A stretch of DNA of 64,000 nt, from positions 7,297,501 to 7,361,500 of the forward strand of contig NZ_CP130630.1 in assembly GCF_030551255.1 (NCBI RefSeq), in the 5' to 3' direction. The position numbers and the translations under genes are program-made. Numbering within the stretch: the stretch's first letter is position 1; the number at the start of each line of letters is the position of its first letter. Source of the DNA: Streptomyces sp. NL15-2K (GTDB lineage: Bacteria; Actinomycetota; Actinomycetes; Streptomycetales; Streptomycetaceae). Below, one piece after another: positions 35,263 to 43,537 of this stretch. The notes beneath the pieces were generated by a model. That model did no database searches and was not told the origin of the DNA. It saw nothing but the letters and a program-made list of their open reading frames with translations.

Positions 35263-36461
35263 GCCAGGAATCCATCGTCCCCGGAGAACTCGACGATCCG
35301 GCCTCACGGGCCGTCGAAATACCGGAACCGGGCGCCGTCACCATCGTCGTACCGACCTTCAACGAGTCCGCCAACGTACGGCAGTTGCTGCGACAGATCA
35401 CCGAATCGGTGCCCTCCCGGCTGCCGTGCGAGGTCGTCTTCGTGGACGACTCCACCGACGACACCCCCGAGGTCATCCAGGAGGCGGCGAAGGACTGCCC
35501 CTTCCCGGTCACCGTCCTGCACCGGGACGAGCCGGTCGGCGGGCTCGGCGGCGCGGTCGTCGAGGGCATGAAGGCGGCCACCTCCGACTGGATCGTCGTC
35601 ATGGACGGCGACTGCCAGCACCCGCCGTCCCTGGTACCGGAGTTGGTCGCCACCGGCGAGCGCGCGAACGCGGGCCTCGTCGTCGCCTCCCGCTACATCA
35701 AGGGCGGCAGCCGCGCCGGACTCGCGGGCAGCTACCGCATCGCCGTCTCACGCGGCGCGACCTGGCTGACCAAGTCCCTCTTCCCGCGCAGGCTGCACGG
35801 CATCAGCGACCCGATGAGCGGCTTCTTCGCGATCCGCCGCAGCGCGGTCACCGCCGACGTCCTCCAGCCGCTCGGCTACAAGATCCTCCTCGAACTCGCC
35901 GTGCGCAGCCGTCCGCGCGGCGTCACCGAGGTCCCGTTCGTCTTCCAGGACCGGTTCGCGGGGGAGTCCAAGTCGACCGCGCAGGAGGGCTTCCGCTTCC
36001 TGCGCCACCTGGTCGGCCTGCGCTCCGCCTCGCCGGTCGCCCGCATGGTCGGCTTCGGCCTGATCGGCGCGACGGGCTTCGTGCCCAACCTGCTCGGCCT
36101 GTGGGCGCTCACCGCCGGCGGCATGCACTACGTACCGGCCGAGATCCTCGCCAACCAGCTCGGGGTGGCCTGGAACTTCCTGCTCATCGAGCATCTGCTC
36201 TTCCGCGACCGGCGCCGGCACCGCCAGTGGTGGGACCGCGCCGGCCGGTTCGCGCTGCTCGCCAACGCCGATCTGCTGCTGCGCATCCCGCTGATCGCGC
36301 TGTTCGTCCACCGTTTCGGAATGGGCGTGCTGTCCGCCACCGCGCTCGCGCTGGTGACGACCTTCGTCCTGCGCTTCATGGCGACCGAAGCGCTGGTCTA
36401 TCTGCCGCGCAGGGGCCGCGGGGGCCTCGACAGCGGTCATACCGCAAGGAGAGCCGTGTGA
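35259..36461 (+). CDS. Polyprenyl-phosphate glycosyltransferase with GtrA domain
   Basis: A 400-residue fusion. Residues about 25-255 are a DPM1-like GT2 domain (VTIVVPTFNESANVRQLL, then VVFVDDSTDDTPEV and WIVVMDGDCQHPPSLVP). Residues about 265-390 form a four-helix GtrA domain (GFGLIGATGFVPNLLGLWAL) that flips lipid-linked sugars. ATG 35259 overlaps the previous stop (ATGA) after AGGAGG. It supplies outward-facing polyprenyl-phosphate sugar, the expected donor for the GT-C enzyme before it. Confidence 0.93.
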   Translation: MSQESIVPGELDDPASRAVEIPEPGAVTIVVPTFNESANVRQLLRQITESVPSRLPCEVVFVDDSTDDTPEVIQEAAKDCPFPVTVLHRDEPVGGLGGAVVEGMKAATSDWIVVMDGDCQHPPSLVPELVATGERANAGLVVASRYIKGGSRAGLAGSYRIAVSRGATWLTKSLFPRRLHGISDPMSGFFAIRRSAVTADVLQPLGYKILLELAVRSRPRGVTEVPFVFQDRFAGESKSTAQEGFRFLRHLVGLRSASPVARMVGFGLIGATGFVPNLLGLWALTAGGMHYVPAEILANQLGVAWNFLLIEHLLFRDRRRHRQWWDRAGRFALLANADLLLRIPLIALFVHRFGMGVLSATALALVTTFVLRFMATEALVYLPRRGRGGLDSGHTARRAV

Positions 36462-38875
36462 ACAGACATCGTTTGACCAGATACAGGCGAAGAACCGCAC
36501 TCGTCGGCGTGGGCGCGCTCACCGCCGGCCTGCTCCTCACCTCACCCCAGTCCGCCTCCGCCGCCAACCTCGTGAAGAACGCCGGCTTCGAGACCGCCGG
36601 CACGGCCGACATGCCGTACTGCTGGGAGAAGTCCGGCTGGGGCGACAACGACTTCACCTTCTCCACCGTGAACGACGCCCACTCGGGCTCCAAGGCCATG
36701 AAGGTGGAGCTGACCCGCCGGGTCAACGGCGACCGCAAGGCGCTGATCACCGAGTCCACCGAGTGCGCGCCCGTCGTCACGGCGGGCAAGCAGTACGACC
36801 TCGGCCTCTGGTACAAGTCGACGACCCCGGACACCTCCCTCACGCTCTTCCGGCACGACGCCACGGCGGGCTGGCAGTACTGGACCGACCTCAAGACGCT
36901 GGACATGGCCGGCAGCTGGACCCAGGCCACCGTCCGCACCCCCGAGGTCCCGGCCGGCACCGACCGCATCACCTGGGGCGTCTCCGTCTACGGCACGGGC
37001 TCGGCGACCACCGACGACTACTCGATGGAGCAGGTCGCCGACCCGGTTCCGGACCCGGTGTGCACGGGCACGCCGGCGGAGTGCGCCAACGGCAAGTGGG
37101 ACGTGCTGCCCATGGAGAACCCGGTGCGCTCCATGCACTCGGTCGTCCTCCACAACGGCAAGGTGCTGCTGATCGCGGGCTCCGGCAACAGCGAGGAGCA
37201 GTTCAACGCGGGCACGTTCACCTCGGCGGTGTACGACCCGGCGACCGGTAAGTACAAGATCATCCCCACCCCGAAGGACATGTTCTGCGCCGGGCACGTC
37301 CAGCTCCAGGACGGGCGGGTGCTGGTGATGAGCGGCAACAAGGCGTACCCGGTGCCGGGCGGGCACGGCTACGAGGGCTACAAGGACTCGTACATCTTCG
37401 ACCCGGCCACCGAGACGTACACCAAGACCAACGACATGAACGACGGCCACTGGTACCCGTCGGCGACCGCCCTCGGCAACGGTGACGTCATCTCCTTCGG
37501 CGGGCTGAAGGAGGACTCCACCGGCTCGGTCACGGCGGAGCTGTGGTCGGACGCCGAGCAGCAGTGGCTGCCGACGTGGAAGGTCAACCAGACCTGGTCC
37601 TACTGGGGTCTGTACCCGTCGATGATCCTGATGCAGGACGGCCGCCTCTTCTACTCGGGCAGCCATGTCTTCGGCAACAACATCCCGGGCACGGGATCGG
37701 CGATCTACGACTACGACGCGAACACGATCACGCAGATCCCCGGCCTGCAGAAGAAGGACGAGCGCGACCAGTCGGCGAGCGTGCTGCTGCCCCCGGCGCA
37801 GGACCAGAAGGTCCTCACCCTCGGCGGCGGCAACATCGACTCCAACCCGGAGGGCAACCGGCTGACCGACGTCATCGACCTGAAGTCCGCCAACCCGGCG
37901 TACGTCGCCGGGCCGCCGATCCCGCAGGGCACGGTCGACTTCGGCAACGGCCCGGTGCCGCAGACCGGCAACCAGGGCAAGATGTACGTCTCCGCGGTCC
38001 TGATGCCCGACGGCAAGGTCCTGGAGACCGGCGGCGCGCTGCACAACCGCGCCGACCCGGTCTTCGAGACGTCCATCTACGACCCGGCGACCAACACCTT
38101 CGATCCGGTCGCCGTCGACCCGCAGGCCCGCGGCTACCACTCCTCCGCGTTCCTCCTCCCCGACGGCCGCGTGATGACCACCGGCGACAACCCGGGCAAC
38201 GGCACCTGGAACCACAAGGTGTCGATCTACACCCCGCCCTATCTGCTCAAGGGCGCGCGTCCGGCGATCACTTCGGTGATCGACACCGAGTGGAACTACG
38301 GCGACACCCAGCGGATCACCGTCGACCGGCCCATCGCGAAGGCCGAGCTGATCCGCCCGGCCGCCGTCACCCACTCCTCCGACCCCAACCAGCGGTTCGT
38401 GGACCTGCCGCTGTCGGTGGACGGCAACAACATCGACCTGAACGTGACGAGCAACCCCAACCTGGCCCCGCCCGGCTGGTACATGCTCTTCGCGGTCGAC
38501 GCCAACGGCGTGCCGTCGGTGGCCAAGTGGGTGCACCTCCAGGGCCCTGCCGCGCTCAGCGCGACGGACGGCTCGGCGCACGTCCACTCCTTCGCCGACT
38601 CCCTCGAGGGCACGGTCACCGAGCCCGGCAAGAAGAAGACCTCGCAGAAGGTCAGCCCGACCGTCTCCGGCTGCGACCGGCACTACGGCTCGATCAACGT
38701 CTGCGTGCCGACCGCCTTCCCGGACGAGGTGAAGGCGACGACGGCCGCCCGCTGCACCTGGCTGGCGAAGAACGACTACGGCCGCCTGAAGGTCAACGGC
38801 AAGGACGACCCGCTGCGGCTCGACCGCAACAAGGACGGCGTGGCCTGCGGGAAGGGGGACATCAGGCGCCGCTGA
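36458..38875 (+). CDS. Secreted copper-radical oxidase (AA5, galactose oxidase-like) with excalibur tail
   Basis: An 805-residue secreted oxidase, starting at GTG 36458 (GTGA overlap with the previous gene) with a signal peptide ending near SASAAN. Domains: jelly-roll carbohydrate-binding-like domain (about 30-185), seven-bladed kelch oxidase core (about 210-620), DUF1929 early-set domain (about 610-720), and an excalibur calcium-binding end (DRNKDGVACGKGD). The five active-site residues of galactose oxidase are all identifiable: Cys277 (DMFCAGH), Tyr333 (GHWYPS), Tyr560 and His561 (GYHSS), His639 (VTHSS), with spacing like the fungal enzyme (228, 272, 495, 496, 581). It oxidises primary alcohols or aldehydes with H2O2 release and should act on the glycan made by the three genes upstream. 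Confidence 0.92.
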   Translation: MNRHRLTRYRRRTALVGVGALTAGLLLTSPQSASAANLVKNAGFETAGTADMPYCWEKSGWGDNDFTFSTVNDAHSGSKAMKVELTRRVNGDRKALITESTECAPVVTAGKQYDLGLWYKSTTPDTSLTLFRHDATAGWQYWTDLKTLDMAGSWTQATVRTPEVPAGTDRITWGVSVYGTGSATTDDYSMEQVADPVPDPVCTGTPAECANGKWDVLPMENPVRSMHSVVLHNGKVLLIAGSGNSEEQFNAGTFTSAVYDPATGKYKIIPTPKDMFCAGHVQLQDGRVLVMSGNKAYPVPGGHGYEGYKDSYIFDPATETYTKTNDMNDGHWYPSATALGNGDVISFGGLKEDSTGSVTAELWSDAEQQWLPTWKVNQTWSYWGLYPSMILMQDGRLFYSGSHVFGNNIPGTGSAIYDYDANTITQIPGLQKKDERDQSASVLLPPAQDQKVLTLGGGNIDSNPEGNRLTDVIDLKSANPAYVAGPPIPQGTVDFGNGPVPQTGNQGKMYVSAVLMPDGKVLETGGALHNRADPVFETSIYDPATNTFDPVAVDPQARGYHSSAFLLPDGRVMTTGDNPGNGTWNHKVSIYTPPYLLKGARPAITSVIDTEWNYGDTQRITVDRPIAKAELIRPAAVTHSSDPNQRFVDLPLSVDGNNIDLNVTSNPNLAPPGWYMLFAVDANGVPSVAKWVHLQGPAALSATDGSAHVHSFADSLEGTVTEPGKKKTSQKVSPTVSGCDRHYGSINVCVPTAFPDEVKATTAARCTWLAKNDYGRLKVNGKDDPLRLDRNKDGVACGKGDIRRR

Positions 38876-38937
38876 GGATCATCGCGCCCAGCGTGAGCTG
38901 AGCGCCCCACTGCAGCAGTACGGCCCCGACCCTGGCG

Positions 38938-39106
38938 CTAGGGGGCTTCTGATGGATCTCCGCGGCGTCGCGACGCCCGGCACGCACTCTCGCCGCACCG
39001 GGCGGAAGCCCTAGTAGCTCCGCTACGAGGACTTCCGCCCGGCACGCCGAGAGCACGCACCGAACGCCGCTCCTTCTTCCGCGGAGATCCATCAGAAGCC
39101 CCCTAG
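38938..39106. repeat. 169-base palindromic element with 28-base perfect ends
   Basis: The terminal arms 38938-38965 and 39079-39106 are perfectly complementary over 28 bases, beginning CTAGGGGGCTTC and ending GAAGCCCCCTAG. Inside are nested arms (38998-39008 with 39032-39042) and a small hairpin at the centre, so the whole can fold into one long branched cruciform. No gene fits. It resembles a MITE or repetitive palindrome family seen in Streptomyces (from memory) and may also end transcription of the oxidase operon. Confidence 0.88.
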
Positions 39107-39183
39107 CCCACCAGGTTCGGGGCCACAGCAGTGCTCGCCGTAGGTCGGGCAGCGGCTGCCGCGCCCGGTGATCGGGCCGCGTC

Positions 39184-39915
39184 TCAGCTCTCCTGGGTGC
39201 GCATGCTCAGTGCGTTCTCCACGATGGCCACCAGCTGTTCGTGGTGCGCGCCCTTCCAGTACGCCCGCCCGCACTGCCGGCACTGCGCGAAGACGTCGTA
39301 CGACCGCTGCGTCCCGCCCCGCAACTGGTCCGCCACCTCCTCCTTGGTGGCCTCCTTCAGCAGGCCGTTGCAGGCGGTGCACCGGGTCCACGGCTGCAGT
39401 TCGGGCCGGAAGCGGTCCAGGACGTCCCGGAGCTGGTCCTCGGGCCGGGTGCTGTAGACGAACGCCCCCGCCCAGAGCTCGCGGCGGCGCAGCAGGCCCC
39501 GGTCGCGGCTGAGCATGACCCGCTTCTCGGCCGCCGAGCGGGAGGCGAGGGCAGGGTCGCCGATGTCCGTCGACTCGTACGCCGTGTCCACGCCGAGCAG
39601 GCGCAGCCGGCGGGCGAGGGTGCCGAGGTGGACGTCGAGGAGGAAGCGGAGGGGAGCGCCGGGGACCTGCTGGGGGCGCTTCACGGGCCTCACCTCCACG
39701 CGGTCGCCGGCGACGGGGACGTACGAGGTCGGCACCTCGCCGGCGTTCACGACGAGCGCGCCGGCCTCGGTCAGCGGGACGCCGAGGGACTCGACGACAT
39801 GGCCGAGGGTCGAGACGCCGTCGGTGACGACGGGGGTGGCGCCCAGGCGCCGCCCGTTGGGCAGGAACGGGCGCAGCTCGGGGGCGAATTCGACGTGGAT
39901 CTCGGGACCGTTCAC
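39184..39915 (-). CDS. Mut7-C RNase domain protein with ubiquitin-like N-terminus
   Basis: A 243-residue protein. The N-terminal part (about 1-82) resembles a beta-grasp ubiquitin/ThiS-like domain (GDRVEVRPVKRP). The C-terminal part (about 88-235) is the Mut7-C PIN-like RNase fold with LLDVHLGTLARRLRLLGVDTAYES and acidic residues, plus a treble-clef zinc ribbon with CTACNGLLKE and CRQCGRAYWKG. The combination is common in actinobacteria. Proposed to cleave RNA; the physiological target is not known. Confidence 0.93.
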   Translation of the reverse strand: MNGPEIHVEFAPELRPFLPNGRRLGATPVVTDGVSTLGHVVESLGVPLTEAGALVVNAGEVPTSYVPVAGDRVEVRPVKRPQQVPGAPLRFLLDVHLGTLARRLRLLGVDTAYESTDIGDPALASRSAAEKRVMLSRDRGLLRRRELWAGAFVYSTRPEDQLRDVLDRFRPELQPWTRCTACNGLLKEATKEEVADQLRGGTQRSYDVFAQCRQCGRAYWKGAHHEQLVAIVENALSMRTQES

Positions 39916-39927
39916 CTGGTCAGGATG

Positions 39928-40587
39928 TCACGCCCGAGGTCCCTGGCCTCGGGACTCCTTCCCGGTGAGGCCGTGTTCCAGCACGTCCAGCGCGCGGTCG
40001 GCGAGTTCGAGGGGATCGTCCCGGAAGTCGTTCTCGGCCCAGTACAGTGTGATCTCCGACAGCCCGCCGATGAGGGACATCGCGTAGACCCGCACCTCCA
40101 GGCTGTCCTGCGCGTGGCCCGTGCGCGCCGCGACGGCCTCGGCGAGCAGCTTGCCGGTGGCCGACATGCTCTCCAGCATCCGGGAGCGCACCGCGGGGAC
40201 CTGGACCAACAGCTGTGCCCGGAGCCGGCTGACGTCGGGTTCCTCGGTCGTTCCGAAGTCGACGGCCTTGCGCATGATGTACCGCACGGAGTCCATCCAC
40301 GGCTCGTCCGCGGGCCGGGCGCGCAGCTCGTGCAGCAGGATCTCGTCGTACTCGTCCGTGAGGACGATGTCCTCCTTCGTGGGGAAGTAGCGGAAGACCG
40401 TGGACGGCGACACCTCGGCGCGCTCGGCGATCTGCTCGATCGTGGTGGCGTCGTACCCCTGTTCCTTGATCAGCGCGTACGTCGCGTCGCGGATCGCCGT
40501 CCGGGTCTTGATCTTCTTCCGCTCACGAAGTCCCAGCTGGGGACGGTCGGTGGCGGAAGAGGTGCGTGCGGGCGTCATGAGGGTCAT
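39928..40587 (-). CDS. TetR-family transcriptional regulator
   Basis: A 219-residue TetR regulator. The helix-turn-helix is TTIEQIAERAEVSPSTVFRYFPTKEDIV (residues about 45-75). The rest is the ligand domain. On the same strand, but separated by the TnpB-like gene, lies the remnant of an MFS transporter gene with an inverted-repeat operator upstream, so an mfs-tetR operon probably once existed. It may now control only itself. It starts at 40587 or, nine bases later, at 40578. Confidence 0.93.
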   Translation of the reverse strand: MTLMTPARTSSATDRPQLGLRERKKIKTRTAIRDATYALIKEQGYDATTIEQIAERAEVSPSTVFRYFPTKEDIVLTDEYDEILLHELRARPADEPWMDSVRYIMRKAVDFGTTEEPDVSRLRAQLLVQVPAVRSRMLESMSATGKLLAEAVAARTGHAQDSLEVRVYAMSLIGGLSEITLYWAENDFRDDPLELADRALDVLEHGLTGKESRGQGPRA

Positions 40588-40855
40588 TGTCGGGCATCGG
40601 CCCGCGGCGCGACCATGTCCGGGTTCTCGGGACGTTTGATGGCGGGGTTTGGAGCTGCTGTCGCTGGAGTGTGCTCAAGCGTGTTCTGGTGAGCAGGAGG
40701 CAATGCCGGTTGTCTTGGCCGTGCGCGCGTCGGCCATGGGTCGGCCCTTTCATGCGAGAACGGGTGTTCTTGCGTCGAATGCGTGACCTTTGCTGGCGGG
40801 CCTCGTTGGATGCGGTGACGGGGTCTTCGGATGGAGCCGGGCAGGGGGTGACGGG

Positions 40856-42523
40856 GTGGGCGGGCTGCGGTCACTGGCCAAGCCGTTCGTCGCGACCGGC
40901 CCGAGCGGTGCGTCCGTGCGGACCCGCCTCAAGCATCTGACGCCGCAGGACGAGAAGGTCCTCGAGCTGGTCGGCGCGCATCTCGGCGCGCTCGCCTCGA
41001 AGGACCTCAAGGCCCGCTGCGCGCACGGCTTGGAGCACTCCGCTGACACGTGGGCGGCGCGCAAGCGGGAGCTGACGGCGATGTCGTCGTCGCGGTGGGC
41101 CGGCAGCATCACCAAGGCCACCCACGATCAGTGGGCCCTCGCCCGCCGCTGCCAGTCCGCCCACATCCAGGGCCTGCAAGCGGGCATCGCCACAATCACG
41201 CACCGGTTGTCGCTCCCGGTCGGGCAGAAGGGCAGCAAGAAGACGCCGGGCGGCTACCGTTCTCGTCAGCAGTGGCACGCCAAGACCCGCCGCCTGCACG
41301 TCCTCGAGGACCGGCTGGCCGCCGAGCAAAGTGACCGCGAGGCCGGCATCGTGCATGTGGTCAGGGGCGGCAAGCGCCTGGCCCGCACCCGCCACCACCT
41401 CGACACCGCCCAGCTCACCGAGCACCAGTGGCGTCGGCAGTGGAAGGCCGAACGCTGGTTCCTTACCGCCGACGGTGAGTCCGGGAAGCGATACGGCAAC
41501 GAGACCATCCGCGTCAGCCCCCAGGGCGAGGTGAGCATCAGGCTGCCCGCCCCGCTGGCAGACATGGCGAACGCCAAGCACGGGCGTTATGTGCTTGCCG
41601 CCCGGGTGAGCTTCCCGCACCGGGGGCAGGAATGGGCCGACCGTGTCGAGGCGAACCGGGCCGTGGCCTACCGCATCCTCCCCCACTCTCGGCTTCGCTC
41701 GAGCGGGGGCACCCCCATCGACGTCACACGCGCGCGCTGGTACCTCACCGCGTCCTGGCAGTACCCGCCGACGCAGACGATCCCGCTTCAGGCTGCCCTG
41801 GCCGAAGGCGTGATCGGCGTGGACACCAACGCCGATCACCTCGCCGCCTGGCGCCTGGATGTCCACGGCAATCCGATCGGCACCCCGCGCCGCTTCTTCT
41901 ACGATCTGTCCGGCACCGCGCAGCATCGCGACGCCCAGGTCCGTCACGCCCTCACGCGGCTACTGAACTGGGCGAAGACCTGTGGCGTCACAGCGATCGC
42001 GGTGGAGGACCTGGACTTCGGCGCGGAGAAGACCCGGGAGAAGCACGGTCGCAAGAAACGCTTCAGACAGCTGATCTCCGGCATGCCCACCGGCAAGCTC
42101 CGCGCCCGGCTGACCTCGATGGCCGACCACACGGGCATCGCGATCATCGCCGTGGACCCGGCCTACACCTCCCGATGGGGCGCCCAGCACTGGCAGCGTC
42201 CACTGACCTCGAAAAACCGCACCACCACTCGCCACGACGCGGCCGCCGTGGCGATCGGCAGGCGCGCCCAGGGACACCCGATCCGGCGACGGACGGCACC
42301 GCCCCACCCCGACCGGAGTGATCGTCGTGGGCATCGGACCGTCCAGGCCAGACCGGAGGTCCCCGGGCGTGAGGAAACCCGCCCCCGCATTCCCGGACCA
42401 CGCACCAGATGCGTGCCGCCCGGATGCGGAGCGAACGCGGGGGACCAGAACGCCCAACACCGTTCGGGGCGTTCGGCTGAGCATGCGTCCTGGCAACAGG
42501 ACTCACTCCCGCTCAGTCTTTAG
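40856..42523 (+). CDS. Solo TnpB-like RuvC nuclease of IS200/IS605-IS607 type
   Basis: A 555-residue TnpB-related protein. RuvC catalytic residues are Asp323 (GVDTNADHL), Glu384 (IAVEDLDF) and Asp461 (RHDAAAVAIGRR). The usual four-cysteine zinc finger after the PAYTS motif is missing: the sequence reads PAYTSRWGAQHW and goes straight on to the last RuvC motif. The start GTG 40856 follows AGGGGG. No TnpA/Y1 or serine transposase gene is adjacent, so it cannot move by itself. A palindromic repeat is inserted in frame at about residues 274-289. The arginine-rich end (after about 475) may overlap a guide (omega-type) RNA region. Family recognised from memory of Streptomyces homologues. Confidence 0.88.
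   Translation: MGGLRSLAKPFVATGPSGASVRTRLKHLTPQDEKVLELVGAHLGALASKDLKARCAHGLEHSADTWAARKRELTAMSSSRWAGSITKATHDQWALARRCQSAHIQGLQAGIATITHRLSLPVGQKGSKKTPGGYRSRQQWHAKTRRLHVLEDRLAAEQSDREAGIVHVVRGGKRLARTRHHLDTAQLTEHQWRRQWKAERWFLTADGESGKRYGNETIRVSPQGEVSIRLPAPLADMANAKHGRYVLAARVSFPHRGQEWADRVEANRAVAYRILPHSRLRSSGGTPIDVTRARWYLTASWQYPPTQTIPLQAALAEGVIGVDTNADHLAAWRLDVHGNPIGTPRRFFYDLSGTAQHRDAQVRHALTRLLNWAKTCGVTAIAVEDLDFGAEKTREKHGRKKRFRQLISGMPTGKLRARLTSMADHTGIAIIAVDPAYTSRWGAQHWQRPLTSKNRTTTRHDAAAVAIGRRAQGHPIRRRTAPPHPDRSDRRGHRTVQARPEVPGREETRPRIPGPRTRCVPPGCGANAGDQNAQHRSGRSAEHASWQQDSLPLSL
41679..41720. repeat. Palindromic (REP-like) repeat inserted in the TnpB-like gene
   Basis: A hairpin-forming stretch contains CACTCTCGGCTTCGCTCGAG flanked by C-rich and G-rich arms, translated as PHSRLRSSGGTP within the protein. 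The same motif is a common intergenic repeat in Streptomyces (from memory). It is in frame, so translation continues. Confidence 0.65.
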
Positions 42524-42687
42524 GAACGGTGTTCGGCAGGAACGCCGCGGCCGGCAGCGCGGCGACGAGGGCGGCGATTCCGCACACCAGCAGGACGACG
42601 CCCATGCCTTGGACGTACGCGCTGCATGCTCGCGACGAGGGCGGCGAGGGCCCACCAGCGTCGAGGGTCCGGAGCGAAAGTGTCCAT
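42513..42687 (-). pseudogene. MFS drug-transporter gene reduced to its two ends
   Basis: The minus strand starts at ATG 42687 with MDTFAPDPRRWWALAALVAS, the opening of an EmrB/QacA-type MFS transporter. After about 21 codons the sequence jumps to AYVQGMGVVLLVCGIAALVA, a transporter C-terminus, in another frame and ends at TGA 42515-42513. Intact relatives are about 480 residues, so about 1.3 kb is deleted. Its last codons lie inside the 3' end of the convergent TnpB-like gene. Confidence 0.78.
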
Positions 42688-42691
42688 GAAG

Positions 42692-42706
42692 TGAGAGTAG
42701 CTCTCA
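42692..42706. promoter_or_regulatory. TetR-type operator before the MFS remnant
   Basis: The perfect inverted repeat TGAGAG-TAG-CTCTCA lies 4 bases upstream of the remnant start codon. It is a likely site for the TetR protein encoded at 39.9-40.6 kb on the same strand. Confidence 0.6.
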
Positions 42707-42745
42707 AAACATAGAGACTGTCAATCGCTACTGGCTCCCGGCATG

Positions 42746-42778
42746 CAAAAAGGGCCACGGCTCGGAAGCCGTGGCCCT
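42746..42778 (-). terminator. Intrinsic terminator after the PAQR/hemolysin III gene
   Basis: Perfect 12-base arms (42751-42762 and 42767-42778) with a 4-base loop are followed, reading the minus strand, by five T residues. One of the few textbook intrinsic terminators in the window. Confidence 0.92.
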
Positions 42779-42796
42779 GGAAAGGTGCGAAGCGAT

Positions 42797-43510
42797 CTAC
42801 GGGTGCTGGTACGCCACCAGCGAGATCCCCACGTAGTGCACCACGAACGCCGCCAGCGTGAACGAGTGGAACACCTCGTGGAAGCCGAACCAGCGAGGTG
42901 ACGGGTTCGGTCGCTTGATGCCGTAGATCACCCCGCCCGCGCTGTAGAGGAGGCCGCCCACGATCACCAGGACCAGGACCGCGATGCCGCCGGTGCGCAT
43001 GAAGTCGGGCAGGAAGAATACGGCCGCCCAGCCCATCGCGATGTAGCAGGGCGTGTAGAGCCAGCGCGGGGCGCCGACCCAGAAGACGCGGAAGATGATG
43101 CCCGCCGCCGCGGCGCCCCAGATGCCCCACAGCAGCCACTGTCCCTTGGCGCCCGGCAGGAGCAGCATCGTCAGCGGCGTGTAGGTGCCCGCGATGATCA
43201 GGAAGATATTGGCGTGATCCAGTCGGCGCAGAACGCCGTCCATTCGCGGGCTCCAGTCGCCCCGGTGGTACAGCGCGCTCACGCCGAACAGCAGGCAGGC
43301 GGTCAGGGCGTAGATGCCGCAGGCGAGGCGGCCTCTGGGGGAGTCGGCGAGGGCGGTGAGCGCCAGGCCCGCTATGAGTACGGCCGGAAACATGCCGAGG
43401 TGCAGCCAGCCACGGAGCTTGGGCTTGACGGGATGCGGCAGCGGGAGCGCGACAGGACCGCGGCCGGCGGCCGGCGTGTCCGTGGGCGCATCGGGGACGG
43501 ACGCAGTCAT
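42797..43510 (-). CDS. PAQR/hemolysin III family membrane protein
   Basis: A 237-residue protein with seven transmembrane helices. It has the family blocks ALYHRGDWSPRMDGVLRRLDHANIFLIIAGTYTP (about 90-125; conserved His and Asp) and a final FHEVFHSFTLAAFVVHY with the third set of histidines for the zinc site. Members in bacteria (YqfA, hemolysin III) affect membrane lipid homeostasis; toxin activity is not implied. A palindromic operator lies upstream, and an intrinsic terminator downstream, so the gene stands alone. Confidence 0.93.
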   Translation of the reverse strand: MTASVPDAPTDTPAAGRGPVALPLPHPVKPKLRGWLHLGMFPAVLIAGLALTALADSPRGRLACGIYALTACLLFGVSALYHRGDWSPRMDGVLRRLDHANIFLIIAGTYTPLTMLLLPGAKGQWLLWGIWGAAAAGIIFRVFWVGAPRWLYTPCYIAMGWAAVFFLPDFMRTGGIAVLVLVIVGGLLYSAGGVIYGIKRPNPSPRWFGFHEVFHSFTLAAFVVHYVGISLVAYQHP

Positions 43511-43525
43511 GCGGGGCATCGTACC

Positions 43526-43537
43526 TACGGAACCGTA
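43526..43537. promoter_or_regulatory. Palindromic operator upstream of the PAQR gene
   Basis: TACGG-AA-CCGTA is a perfect inverted repeat, 16 bases upstream of the start codon, extended by a further partly matching base each side. This shape is usual for TetR-family sites in membrane-lipid genes; the regulator is not in this window. Confidence 0.55.

Noticed and set aside
40588..40855. Gap upstream of the TnpB-like gene considered as another gene
   Set aside because: Short frames there lack homology and ribosome sites; it is more likely the left part of the mobile unit and the TetR promoter region.
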